The position numbers were made by a program, and so were the translations under genes. From NCBI RefSeq assembly GCF_014356525.2, contig NC_052515.1, positions 17,458,531-17,522,530 on the forward strand: a stretch of 64,000 nt of DNA, in the 5' to 3' direction. Of the stretch, positions 45,245 through 57,399 are shown one piece after another. The stretch's first letter is position 1; each line of letters begins with the position of its first letter. Source of the DNA: Nilaparvata lugens (lineage: Eukaryota; Arthropoda; Insecta; Hemiptera; Delphacidae). The notes under the pieces were generated by a model, which saw only the letters and a program-made list of their open reading frames with translations, ran no database searches and was not told the origin of the DNA.

Positions 45245-46330
45245 TAAGATATTTGTATTAATGTGTTGAGTTATGAGGATGAGAAGGATATTATATATCC
45301 CATATTCACATCAAAGAATAGAGGAAGGAAGCATACAATAATAGAGATATATTCTAGTCCAATAATTGTTAGGGCTAATAGCTTGGAGGAATCTGAGAAA
45401 TTGATTGACCATTTCTTAGATGAATTAGAAATACATAGTATTATATTGAAAAAGAAATTGCAAACTATTATTGATATGAATTTCACTACAGAAGATGAAA
45501 AGACATATGTACAACAAAAATCTTGTTGTTTATGTACAAAACCGATAGATTTCATTGATAGGGTCAGACATCACTCTCACTCAACAGGAAAGTCTATTGG
45601 TGCTGCACATGATAATTAAAATATGAAAAAAGTAAAATTCATACCAGTAATTTTCCACAATCTAAATGGATATGATATGCATCTCATTTTGAAATCTCTT
45701 GGAAATTATAGAAAAAAATAGCACTATTGCAAAAAGTAGTGAGAAAATAATGACAATGACATTGAATAAGGATTTATAGATTCATTGAATTTTCTACATT
45801 CTTCTCTTGATAAATTAGTTGCTATAAATCCTGAGTTCAAGCTACTTCAACAACATTTCCCTCCAAATAAAATTGATCTACTAAGAAAAAAACAATTGTA
45901 TCCATATGAATATATAAACAATTTTCAAAAATTCCTTGAAACTAAATTGCCAACTATTGATAAGTTATATAGGTGACAAAAATGCAACTGTAGAAGAGTA
46001 TGAGCATGCAAAAACAGTATGGGAAGTTTTCAAAATAGAGAATCTTGTACAATTCCATGAATTTTATTTGAAAATAGATATTCTTCTCCTTGCTGATGTT
46101 TTTGAAAACTTTAAGAAAACGTTCATGAATACATACAACATGGATGTAGCACATTGCTACTCTCTCCCTCACTTTTCCTGGTCTGCTATGTTGAAATACA
46201 CAAAAGTAGAATTGCAATTAATTTCTGATCCTGATCAGTATTTATTCTTTGAAAAAGGAATTAGGGAAAAAAGGGGAGGAATTAGTATTATTCCACACCG
46301 CTATGCAAAAGCCAATAATAGATATATATT
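45245..46330 (+). pseudogene. DNA polymerase B, exonuclease to palm entry (copy A)
   Basis: 45263-45619 contains a C-x2-C ... H-x5-H pattern (KSCCLCTKPIDF, RVRHHSHSTGK), the HNH-like block typical of these polymerases, and ends with TAA at 45617. After the stop the frame continues VIFHNLNGYDMHLIL (exonuclease motif with Asp), then 45785-45976 FLHSSLDKL ... LYPYEYI. A one-base shift near 45960 leads to DILLLADVFENF ... HFSWSAMLKYT ... RGGISIIPHRYAKANNRY. Copy A ends abruptly near 46325, where it jumps back to sequence equivalent to 45350. Confidence 0.78.
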
Positions 46331-46799
46331 CTAGTCCAATAATTGTTAGGGCTAATAGCTTGGAGGAATCTGAGAAATTGATTGACCATTTCTTAGATGA
46401 ATTAGAAATACATAGTGTTATATTGAAAAAGAAATTGCAAACTATTATTGATATGAATTTCACTACAGAAGATGAAAAGACATATGTACAACAAAAATCT
46501 TGTTGTTTATGTACAAAACCGATAGATTTCATTGATAGGGTCAGACATCACTCTCACTCAACAGGAAAGTCTATTGGTGCTGCACATGATAATTAAAATA
46601 TGAAAAAAGTAAAATTCATACCAGTAATTTTCCACAATCTAAATGGATATGATATGCATCTCATTTTGAAATCTCTTGGAAATTATAGAAAAAAAATAGC
46701 ACTATTGCAAAAAGTAGTGAGAAAATAATGACAATGACATTGAATAAGGATTTATAGATTCATTGAATTTTCTACATTCTTCTCTTGATAAATTAGTTG
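46318..46799 (+). repeat. Partial repeat of the exonuclease block (copy B)
   Basis: 46326-46799 repeats 45350-45832 at an offset of about 970 bp with very few changes. The join uses AATAGATATATATTCTAG against AGAGATATATTCTAGTCC, suggesting short homology. It is cut at 46799/46800, where the non-LTR sequence begins. Confidence 0.85.
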
Positions 46800-49313
46800 T
46801 CCTGTTCATATAGGTAGAAACACAACGATCCTAGAATATACTAGAAAACAGGACCGTAGCTCTGATTTGAAGGTTTGCGCTCTAAATATTCAATCTCTGA
46901 GAAATAAGTTACTTGAACTTGAGACTATTTTGAGTCGTAAAGAGTTGATGTCATTTGCTTGAGTGAGCACTGGTTACGTGAGGAAGAGATTAATCTTTAT
47001 GTCCCTCAAAACTTCAAACTAGCTGGTTTTTACTGTCGACTGACTCCATATGGTGGTTCTTTAATATTTGTGAGAGAAGGAATTGATTTTAATATTATTG
47101 ACATTACCTCTTACTGTTATGAGGGTTCTTGTGAGGCAACAGCTGTTAGGATTGGTAGATTAAATACTCTAGTAATTAGTATTTACTGCACTCCTGGCTC
47201 CCGTTTCAGAGATTTTATGGTTAATTTGGAACAATTACTGGAATATGTAACAAGTAAGGTAAATGGCTTTAAATTCTTGATATTAGCAGGTGATCTAAAC
47301 GTAGACATTCTTAAAAATTTTGAACCAGACACACAAGAATTTTTGAATTTATTGAGATCTTTCAACCTTTACTGTACGAATTACTCTCCAACTAGGTATG
47401 AGTCATGTCTTGATAATGTAATTACAAATATATCTGCGGATTATTTTAGAGTAACACTTTTAGAACAAGGTTTAATATCTGACCATTCTGGTGTTTGTGT
47501 TTCGTTTGATCTAGAAAGAAAGTCATCTTCAAAAATCTCTAATGAATGTAATAAATTAAATAGAGACATGACTATAAGACTTCTTACCAAGAAAAGATTG
47601 CTACATTTGAGAAAGTCTCTTATAAATATTGTTGGGAGAAAATTTATAAAACTGACAATAATGTTGATATGGCAGTTAATAGTTTCTTAAATATCATAGT
47701 TGAATCCTTAAATCGCTCCTGCCCTAGAGTTTTGGTGAAAAATAAAAGTAAAAAACAATCTTCTTCAAAATGGCTCTCACCTGAACTGGAAAAATTACAC
47801 ATTCTATTATTGATTTCTTACAGTAGATTCAAGAATACACTTAGTGAATATGATAAAGAAGTCTATAAAAATATAAGAAAGCACTACCGATTCAAGTTGA
47901 AACAAGCGAAAATAAAGGTAAATAGTGAATTTATTGCAAATGCTAATAATAGGTGTAAGGCTGCTTGGTCAATAGTCAAGAGAGAATCTAATCTCATGCC
48001 TGCTTGTAAAAAACCAATACCAATCTCTCCAAATGTATTGAATGAGCTCTTTGTTAATGTACCAACCAGAAGGTTGGATGATAGACAGGACCAAATTGAT
48101 ATGTCATTTCAAAATTTTCTGATTAATGCTCCAAAGCCTTCACACAATTTTAAACTTAAGACAATTGATAAGTTAACCGTTAAATCCATTGTTAATAGAA
48201 TGAGTAATTCTCATAGTGAGGATGTGTTTGGAATGTCTAATTACTTGATCAAAGAAATAATTGACTCAACCTTGCTTCCTCTAACATATATTATAAATTT
48301 TATTATTGTCATGGGCTACTTTCCGGATTGTTTGAAAGTGTCCAGTGTTACACCTGTTTTGAAAAAGGAGATCCAAAAAATCCTGAAAATTACAGACCAA
48401 TTGCTCTTGTGCCTATCATCAGTAAAATAATAGAATTTTGTCTGCTAATGCAACTTATGAATATTTCATTTTCAATGGCTTATTATATCCCCATCAATAT
48501 GGCTTTAGACCAGGTCACTCTACAATAGACGCTGTTGAGAAAATTGTAGACTTTGTACATCAATGTTTTGAAAATAAATGTGCAGTAGGGGCAACCCTAT
48601 TAGACCTTAGCAGAGCATTTGAGAGAGTTTCACATGTGATTCTCTGCAAAAAACTGGAGCATTATGGCATAGTAGATAGAGAGTTAAAGCTATTGAAAGG
48701 TTATTTGGTTGGCAGAAAACAAATGGTAAAGTGTGCAGGTAAATGCTCTGATGTATTGAACATAAATACAGGTGTACCTCAAGGATCGGTCCTTGGGCCT
48801 TTCCTTTTTCTGGTTTTCGTAAATGATTTCAGTTTCAATATACCAGGTCTTTCTGTATTGTATGCTGATGACACCTCAATAATCCAATCAGATGCTGAAA
48901 TCGAAAAACTTCAGGATAAACTTGACATTTCCTTGAATCAGGCAAAATCATGGTATTCATCTAATGACCTAGAATTAAATGAGCAGAAAACAGAGAAAAT
49001 AACATTTACATTAGGGCATACTCTGAACCACAATATCTTAAGCCTGTCAAATTACTAGGTGTAATATTGGATGGTAAACTCTGTTGGGAGGAACATGTGA
49101 TAGTCTCTGTAAAAAACTTTCAAGGGTAACATACCTCCTCAAGAGATTAAATAGTTCTGTTAATCTGCAAGTATTGTTGATGACCTATCACGGACTTTTC
49201 CATTCTCATCTTATTTATGGATAAGAATGTGGGGCAATTGCCCAACACATAAAAAAGTTTTCATATGGCAGAAAAGGGCAGTTAGAGCTATTTTGAACCT
49301 TTCCCCAAGAGAA
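46800..49313 (+). pseudogene. Non-LTR retrotransposon ORF2 (endonuclease and reverse transcriptase), 5'- and 3'-truncated
   Basis: 46861-47690 encodes an APE-type endonuclease: CALNIQSLRNK, CLSEHWL, LAGDLNVD and LISDHSG. 47669-48430 holds the linker and RT start. A break near 48370 and the frame 48438-49058 follow: QYGFRPGHSTIDAV, LLDLSRAFERVS, TGVPQGSVLGPF and YADD at 48861-48872. A deletion/shift near 49045 leads to KLLGVILDGKLCW and ends in QKRAVRAILNLSPRE. At 49313 it fuses to a polymerase B module. Jockey/CR1-like. No poly-A tail or target duplication, so both ends were lost by rearrangement. Confidence 0.88.
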
Positions 49314-50340
49314 ACTCTTGCAAATGGAGCTAGTTTGTACATTCCAACTCCAAAAATACTTGTTAATAAGAAAACAACCATTAATATAAAAAATTATGAT
49401 CAGAAATCATTCTTATGGTCAGTACTATCATTCTTCAATGGAGATCAAAAGCACAATAGAGTAACAGACCTACAAAAATATTCACACCTAGTCAATGTTG
49501 AGAATTTGAAATTCCCTCTAGAAATAGAAGACATTCCAAAATTTGAGAGTTTGAATGTAGATATTTGTATAAATGTTTATGATTATGTAGAAGAGAGTGA
49601 CACTATCTCCCCATTCCATGTATCTGAATATCAAAGTAGATCGCATAAAATAAAAATTTGATCTTGCTAGAGGATAAACATTTCATTTATATAAGGAATC
49701 TTTCAAGACTAACTCTTGCAAATGCAGCTAGTTCGTGCATTCCAACTCCAAAAAGACTTGCTAATAAGAAAGCAACTGTCAACATACTCAATGATGATCA
49801 GAAATCATTCTTATGGTCAGTACTATCATTCTTCAATAAAGATCAAAGGAACAATAGAGTAACAGACCTACGAAAATATTCACACCTAGTCAATGTTGAG
49901 AATTTGAAATTCCCTTTAAAAATAGAAGACATTCCAATATTTGAGAGTTTGAATGAAGATATTTGTATAAATATGTATGATTATGTAGAAGAGAGTGACA
50001 CTATCTCCCCACTCCATGTATCTGAATATCAAAGTAGATTGCATAAAATAAATTTGATCTTGCTAGAGGATAAACATTTCATTTATATAATGAATCTTTC
50101 AAGACTAACTCTTGCAAATGCAGCTAGTTCATACATTCCAACTCCAAAAAGACTTGCTAATAAGAAAGCAACTGTCAATATACTCAATGAAGATCAGAAA
50201 TCGTTCTTATAGTCAATACTAGCATACTTTAATGAAAATCCAAAGTACAATAAAGTTCCAAATCTACAAAAATATTCACATCTATTCAATGTTGAGAATT
50301 TGGAATTCCCTGTAAAAATAGAAAAAATTCAAAAAAATTG
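49314..50340 (+). repeat. Second tandem array of the 397-bp polymerase B module
   Basis: Three modules (joins at 49671 and 50067, spacing 396 bp). The open frames 49227-49661 and 49658-50212 run through module joins, the second encoding about one and a half modules in one frame. The first module is fused to the C-terminal end of the non-LTR ORF. 50215-50340 is the last, diverged module leading to the exonuclease block. Confidence 0.85.
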
Positions 50341-50349
50341 AGTTTCAAT

Positions 50350-52400
50350 TAAGATATTTGTATTAATGTGTTGAGTTATGAGGATGAGAAGGATATTATA
50401 TATCCCATATTCACATCAAAGAATAGAGGAAGGAAGCATACAATAATAGAGATAATTATATTGTAGTCCAAAAATTGTTAGGGCTAATAGCTTGGAGGAA
50501 TCTGAGAAATTGATTGATCATTTCATAGATGAATTAGAAATACATAGTGTTATATTGAAAAAGAAATTGCAAACTATTATTGATATGAATTTCACTACAG
50601 AAGATGAAAAGACATATGTACAACAAAAATCTTGTTGTTTATGTACAAAACCAATAGATTTCATTGATAGGGTCAGACATCACTCTCACTCAACAGGAAA
50701 GTCTATTGGTGCTGCACATGATAATTAAAATATGAAAAAAGTAAAATTCATACCAGTAATTTTCCACAAACTAAATGGATATGATATGCATCTCATTTTG
50801 AAATCTCTTGGAAATTATAGAAAAAAATTAGCACTATTGCAAAAAGTAGTGAGAAAATAATGACAATGACATTGAATAACACATAAGGATTTATAGATTC
50901 ATTGAATTTTCTACATTCTTCTCTTGATAAATTAGTTGCTATAAATCCTGAGTTCAAGCTACTTCAACAACATTTCCCTCCAAATAAAATTTATCTACTA
51001 AGAAAAAAACAATTGTATCCATATGAATATAAAAACAATTTTCAAAAATTCCTTGAAACTAAATTGCCAACTATTGATAAGTTCTATAGGTGACAAAAAT
51101 GCAACTGTAGAAGAGTATGAGCATGCAAAAACAGTATGGGAAGTTTTCAAAATAGAGAATCTTGTACAATTCCATGATTTTTATTTGAAAATAGATATTC
51201 TTCTCCTTGCTGATGTTTTTGAAAACTTTAAGAAAACGTTCATGAATACATACAACATGGATGTAGCACATTGCTACTCTCTCCCTCACTTTTCCTGGTC
51301 TGCTATGTTGAAATACACAAAAGTAGAATTGCAATTAATTTCTGATCCTGATCAGTATTTATTCTTTGAAAAAGGAATTAGGGAAAAAAGGGGAGGAATT
51401 AGTATTATTCCACACCGCTATGCAAAAGCCAATAATAGATATATGGATGATTTCAAGATAAATGAGCCAGAAACATACATTATCTATTGGGACTGTAATA
51501 ATCTTTATGCTGTGGGAATGAGTTGTAATCTACCACCTTCAAATTTTGAATGTATGACAGAAGCAGAAATTCAAGAATTTGATGTAGAACAAGATCAAAG
51601 TAATGTAGGATATGTATTGGAAGTAGATCTTGAATACCCAAGACATCTTCATAACAGTCATAATGGCTATCCTTTAGCACCGGTGAAAGAAAAACCACCA
51701 AATGGAAAAACTGAAAAGTTGTTGACTACTTTGAAAGATAGAGAGAAATACATAATACATATTAATAATTTGAAACTATACCTAAGACTTGGCATGAAGC
51801 TCAAGAAAATTCATAGAGGGATTAAATTTCTACAATCTAAATTGTTGGAACCATTTATAAACTTGAATACTCAATTAAGAAGAAATGCACATAATGACTT
51901 TGAACGTAATCTTTATAAACTAATGGATAATAGTATATATGGACGAACTTTAATGAATGTGAAAAAACATTCTGATTTTGAAATTGTAACTAATGAAAAA
52001 AACTACACAAACTCATTTCAAAACCAAGAACTAAAAACTGGCATTTATTTGGAGAAAATGTTGTTGGAGTAACTTTAAATAAAGTTGAGATAGTGTTAAA
52101 TAAACCAATTTATGTTGGAATGGTAATTCTAGAGGAAAGTAAAGCAGTTATGTTTGATTTCCATTATAACTATATTAAAAAAATATTTCCGAACGAACTA
52201 AATCTGGTTTGAAACCTAAAATGTATTCATTCATATTATCTGATAATACAGAAGAAAAGAAGGTAGTGAAGGGTATAACAAAAAGTGCTTAGGAAAGCAA
52301 TTAAGTTTCAAATTATATGAAGATTGCTTATTTCAGGGAAAGACTGTAACAATATTCATTGTTCCAATTGTGAATGATGAGGATTATGCGAATTATCATG
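50350..52400 (+). pseudogene. DNA polymerase B, exonuclease and palm without motif C (copy C)
   Basis: 50492-50728 repeats the CCLC...HHSHSTGK block; 50902-51093 and 51023-52072 carry on. The long frame (51098-52072) has DILLLADVFENF, the palm motif A in IIYWDCNNLYAVGM (Asp at 51491) and motif B in NLYKLMDNSIYGRT (51908-51945). A shift at about 52066 leads to VGMVILEESKAVMFDFHYNYI. Near 52190 sequence jumps to PKMYSFILSDN, so the segment that carries motif C (DTD) is missing. Remnants (FKLYEDCLFQGK) end about 52400. The enzyme would be catalytically dead. Confidence 0.8.
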
Positions 52401-54140
52401 AGAAGTCAGTCCTGTATAACATTTTATTTCGCTGCTTTGCTTTTCTGTGTTGTGTTGTGTTGACTTTGTTAGTGTGTGCGTAGAAGTTATAGTACTAAGA
52501 AAATCAAAAATTTTCCTGGAGCATCAGTCTGGTTTATGACCTTATAAGGCAAGGAATTTGTGTCCGATTGATTATCAATCATGCCTTATTTGGTTGAGAA
52601 TTTGGAAAATAGCTGTCACTTGGTGGGAGAATGTATCTTAAATATTGTAGTTGTACCGTTCCTTTCTATTGGCAGAAATTGTGATGAATATTTTTAATAA
52701 AATAGTAACTGCCAATCACAGTTAACGTTGGTTAGGTTCCTATCTAGTGAGGCCGTTTACAGCTGTCCACGGCAAGACGAGAGAAGCGAAGTGGATTCAT
52801 TCAGCATCTGTCCATTGTCCCTAGAAGAACTGAATAATGTAGTCTCAGTATTTTGTGTTAATCTTTACTTTTATGCCAGCTTTAGGCTTGTTAGTATTTG
52901 GCTGTGGAACCATCTGTTCCAATAGCATGTTCTAGTTTTTTCTGCCTCAGTAAATGCTTTAATTAAGAACAGAGGATATCAAATTGTCACCTTACAATGG
53001 ACATTTTCCTCCTATAACCACTACTAAAGGTATGTCATAGATTTATAATATAATTAAGGAAATTATTATCAATGAAAGCTACCATCAAAGTATTAAATTT
53101 ATTGTGATAGATACATTTATAAGAAGGAATTGAGATATTCTTGATTTTAAATTACCTTTGAAGAGGAAGTTATTAACCTAAATTTAAATGACCATATTTT
53201 GTGTTACTGGGTCTGGGTAACCAAAACTACAATTTTTTTTCTAGGTGTACTCACCCACACCTACAGTATATTTTTCCTACATGTTGTTTTCATACCAAAA
53301 TTTGAATTCATTTTTAGAAGAGGGTGGGAATTGTTGGAGTAAGTTTGGATCAGTTAAATTATTGGAAGCAATTGAGGTGAATAAAGAATTGCTTACCATT
53401 GAATGCAATAATATGCAGCTAATGGATACAGGTAGATAAAGCTACTTTAATTTATGGGAATCTAAGTTTTCTTAATTCTGTTGTAAGGCGGGAGCATCAA
53501 GTAGAATTTTCATTTGATCAATTTCATGGTGATACTGGAATTGGAAAAAAATGTCCATTGATAATATCCTCAAGTGTTCATAATATATTTTTTATGTGCT
53601 TTCAATTGTTGAAGAAAGTAAAAAACACCAGGTTCAATCTATTATCTCATTCACTTTCATGTTTATTTCATCATAATTCACTAATTCTACTAGGGTACCT
53701 CTTGTTTCGGTTCATTGCATATTTTATCACAGTATAGATGTTGGCTAGTGTGTTATTTAAAAATCTGTATGTGTTATGAAACTCTAATAGTACTCAATGT
53801 GCTAATGTATGCTCTAATGATTTGGATGTTCTTGTATTACAGGAATAATATTTTGCTCATGATATTCTAGAATATTCTAAGTTTAGATCAAATTGTTCCT
53901 GTTATTAGGCATAATTATTGTAATTATGACTGAATGTAGGTAACAATTGCTGTAATTTATTAATGAAATACATTGAAACTGACTACAGATGATGACTGTT
54001 TCAACAGTCAAAAACTTTCCAGTTTCATGCAGTGAGTTTCAATTTAAAAAGTCCTGGTTTTGTCAGTTTATACTATTATTGTTATTTTGAATAACCAGTT
54101 TGTCATAGAAACAGTATTTACTCATATTTTAACTCATAAC
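52400..54140. other. Unassigned, mostly non-coding stretch
   Basis: Short frames at 52728-52925 (SSEAVYSCPRQDERSEVDS) and 53300-53439 (EEGGNCWSKFGSVKLLEAIE) have coding-like composition but no family I can name. The rest is AT-rich without features. Confidence 0.35.
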
Positions 54141-54149
54141 TTTTATTTG

Positions 54150-54537
54150 ATGTGAGCAACGTGCCCAAAGTGCACTTGAGTTTGAGTGTGATGTGCCCAA
54201 AGAATGTGAGCAAGTGAATATGTACAGTGACTCCTGCTCTGGTCAGAACCAGAACTTATACTTTTCTGTAATGATTCTGAACTATTTGAATTCTGTTGAT
54301 GAGGATGAGAGCATAATTCAATTAAACAATCAGAAGTTCCTTGAGCCTGGTCATACTCACATGTAGGCTGACACAATTCCTGCCTGCATCGAAAAAGTGA
54401 AAAGGGGCACAACAGCAGAAATTGATTTTCCGAAAGATTGGGCAAATCTGATCAGATTGGTTCCAAGAAAACCTCCAATAGAGATAAAAGAATTGGAGCA
54501 ATCTCATTTTTTGAATTTTAATAAATCCAAGAAATGG
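54150..54537 (+). pseudogene. DDE-like family fragment, catalytic motifs
   Basis: One frame from about 54160 to the TGA at 54538 with a single internal TAG (54364). It reads MYSDSCSGQNQNLYFSVMIL (putative catalytic Asp near 54228), KFLEPGHTHM-stop-ADTIPACIEK, then FPKDWANLIRLVPRKPPIEI. The same SD-x-C-x-GQN ... GH-x-H/Y-x2-D order occurs at 25975 and 32680. It is cut at about 54535 by the Penelope-like element. The C-terminal end probably resumes at 57085. Confidence 0.6.
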
Positions 54538-56400
54538 TGACTCTTTTGAAAATATGTACAAACCAAAATTTCTTCAAATTCAATAGCCAAATCTACCAAC
54601 AAACACACGGACTAGCCATGGGCTTACCACTTTCACCTCTGTTAGCTGAAATATTTATGGACAGTTTTGAAAAAATAATCCTCAACTCTTCACGGTTCAA
54701 AAATCAAATAGGATACTGATTCCGGTATGTGGATGACATCCTTTGTCTATGGAATGATTCAAACAGACAGTTAGATCTATTCCACAACTTCATCAACAGC
54801 ATACACAAAAACATCCAGTTCACAAAAGAAGTTGGGATCAACAACACAATCAACTTCCTGGACCTGACCATCTCTCACCATGAAGGAAAACATAAATTTG
54901 CCATCTTCAGGAAGCCAACCAGCATGGACACAGTCATACCAAATTTCTCTTGCCATCCACAATCCCACAAATCAGCAGCCTTCCACTCCATGCTGGACAG
55001 ATTAACAAGTATTTCATTGGAGGAAGAAGAATTCAACAGAGAACTGGACACAATACTCAGAATTGCACATAAAAATGGCTACAATAAATGATTTGAAATG
55101 AAAATGTTGAGGAAGAAGAAGGACAAACAGATAATGGAAAAAGTTTACACCACACCAAATTCACAGGAAGAAATTAACTGGATTTCAATACCTTATTTAG
55201 GAGTAGTGTCAGAGAAATTAGGTAAACTTCTTAAGAAAAATGGTTTTCGAGTAGCCTTCAAAACTCTCCCATCTTAAATAAACTATTAAGTGCATCAAAA
55301 GACAAAATAGAAAAATGGGAAAGAAGTGGTGTCTACATGTTGAAGTGTGGGGAGTGCAATGCCAAATACATTGGTCAGACTGGGAGAAAATTTAGTGTTA
55401 GAATCTCAGAACACAAATCAGCATGGAAGAAATGGTAAATACACCTCAAAATTTGCAGACCATCTGATTGAAACAGGACACGGATTCAATAGTAACCAAG
55501 ATGTTAACCTCCTACACATATCTGAAAAAGGAAGACTTTTAAATGTATTGGAAGCTATAGAGATTCAGAAAATTTTTGAATGCCCAAACACCACAAGCCT
55601 TAATGAAAAGTTAGAATTTGTCAACTGCTACATCAGTAGAATGATAACAAAAAGTAAACACCAGAGTCATCACCCTCAAACAACCTAAGATGAAGAAATG
55701 AAGAAACTACAAATCTTATCAATCTAATCACCTCTAACAATTAACAGGTCTTCTTTATACATAATATGAGATGTACACTTAATTCTAACCAGTTTTCAAT
55801 TTTCATTTTTCTAACAGTCTTTAACAGTATCTAAATCAACTTATCCTTATAATTACCTTTTTCTTTTTTAAATTAAGATATTTAGGATACCTTGTTTAGT
55901 TTTAGTTCAACCTACAAAGAGGCTACCAATTCTCTCTAATTCATTTTATTTGAGTTTTTGATTTCAACTTAGAGCCTAGATTTATTTATTATTCAATGTA
56001 ACATTTTCAAAATTATTCAAACTCCCATAATATAGGTTATGTATAGCATCTTCTTTTAAATGACAACAAACCACTGGTCACCTTTGTCAGCTGGTCCCCA
56101 ACTCAGACTTAAGTTTATAGATTAATTTCATAGATTATATTCAATTAATTTATATATTTATACATATTTTATACATTCTTTGTAATATATTCAAACAACA
56201 GTAAATTAGAAGTTTCCAATTACTATTTCTCTTTACTAAATGTATCAAGTTATGTTGGCTAACATGTACCAATTTTAATGTTCAATGTTTACCTTAACCT
56301 TTTAGCTTTAGTCAACTTGAAAATGTGACCAGTGTGGTCAGGAAACCATGGTCGTGTACTAAATAAAACAGTGTAGAATTTGAAAACATATTTGTTTTTT
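54534..56400 (+). pseudogene. Penelope-like element, RT and GIY-YIG endonuclease
   Basis: 54540-54719 reads LLKICTNQNFFKFN ... GLAMGLPLSPLLAEIF, then a TGA, then RYVDDILCLW (catalytic YVDD at 54727-54738), NTINFLDLTI and HSMLDRL, to a stop at 55089. After that, EEINWISIPYLG..., a shift near 55275 and GVYMLKCGECNAKYIGQTGRK (GIY-YIG at about 55332). A further shift near 55425 leads to TSKFADHLIETGHGF and the C-terminus at 55688. RT followed by GIY-YIG is the Penelope signature. The RT N-terminus is missing. 55690-56400 is AT-rich 3' sequence. Confidence 0.87.
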
Positions 56401-56964
56401 TATTCAATTATTTCCATGTAATTATAAATATGTATCAATGTATTATTGAGTTCATTACACTTAGAAATTGAGGCTATGCAATGTAAATTTACCCATAAAC
56501 TACATGGAATCAATACCAATGTACTTCAAATCCACAGTTCGCCGAGCAAGAAGTGCCAATGTCATATCAAAATTGAAAGCTATTCTTTGGAGGCGAATGG
56601 AAGTATTACAACTAAAATTGTCATGAACTAATTCATATACTGACAAGATATGATATAAATCGCATGGAAGATATTGTTGATGGACAGTGTGAGAAAGAAA
56701 GTACAAGCTTTCTTTCAAGCTCCTTTTACCAAAAATCTTGATTTCTGACTTTGGCACTTTTTGCACCAAGCCACAGATATGATCTTGACAGAAATGGAGA
56801 TTATTATTGTGAAGTCTATAACCCGAAATTTCAGAGTGTACAGAATGTACAAGCTATTGATGATTTTAACAATCAAAAACCTTATTCAAAGTGTGAACAT
56901 CGGGAAGGTAAATCAACTCTTGTTTTTCTAGAAGAAGGAAGTAATAAATGAGATGGATTAGCAA

Positions 56965-57045
56965 AACGTTGAAGATTGTTGTACATATAATAATGTATCA
57001 TTCAGGATAAGTTTTGAATACTCTTCCTTTTGACGTACAATAAGT
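56965..57045. repeat. Fragment related to the 61180-62033 fold-back
   Basis: TTGTACATATAATAATGTATCATTCAGGATAAGTTTTGAATACTC and TTTTGACGTACAA match the inner part of the left arm at about 61225-61300 with some changes. It lies between the Penelope 3' end and the DDE-like C-terminus. Confidence 0.5.
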
Positions 57046-57084
57046 GAGGCTAGGTGGATTCAATTCACATGAGATGAACCAACC

Positions 57085-57393
57085 GTGATGAGGATAAGGA
57101 AGAGTCACAGCACCATTGAAAACTGGGCTGTATCGAACATTTTCAAGAAACCGAGAGGAAGAGCATCTAAGAATATCTCATCAGTCTACCACATAGTTGA
57201 GCCTGCAACACTATCAAATCTGTATCCCGATAATTTGCTAGTGAATCCAGCAAAACTGGCAGACCTTCAAAAGCTATTGGACTTATGGATTATTTACCAG
57301 CTGAGAAAAAAATATTTTTTGATTCGTTGTTCAGCAATGCAGAATAAAACTGGCAGATTATTGTTTATGAATTTAATTTTGTATTTGTCTTAA
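57085..57393 (+). pseudogene. Probable C-terminal tail of the DDE-like family
   Basis: 102 codons: NWAVSNIFKKPRGRASKNIS, VYHIVEPATLSNLYPDNLLV and KLADLQKLLDLW. From memory of related insect proteins, a KPRGR plus LQ-x-LL tail ends the family represented at 54150. It probably belonged to that copy before the Penelope insertion. 56510-56950 between them has weak frames (VRRARSANVISKLKA; YYCEVYNPKFQ) in different registers. The assignment is inferential. Confidence 0.4.
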
Positions 57394-57399
57394 TAACAT

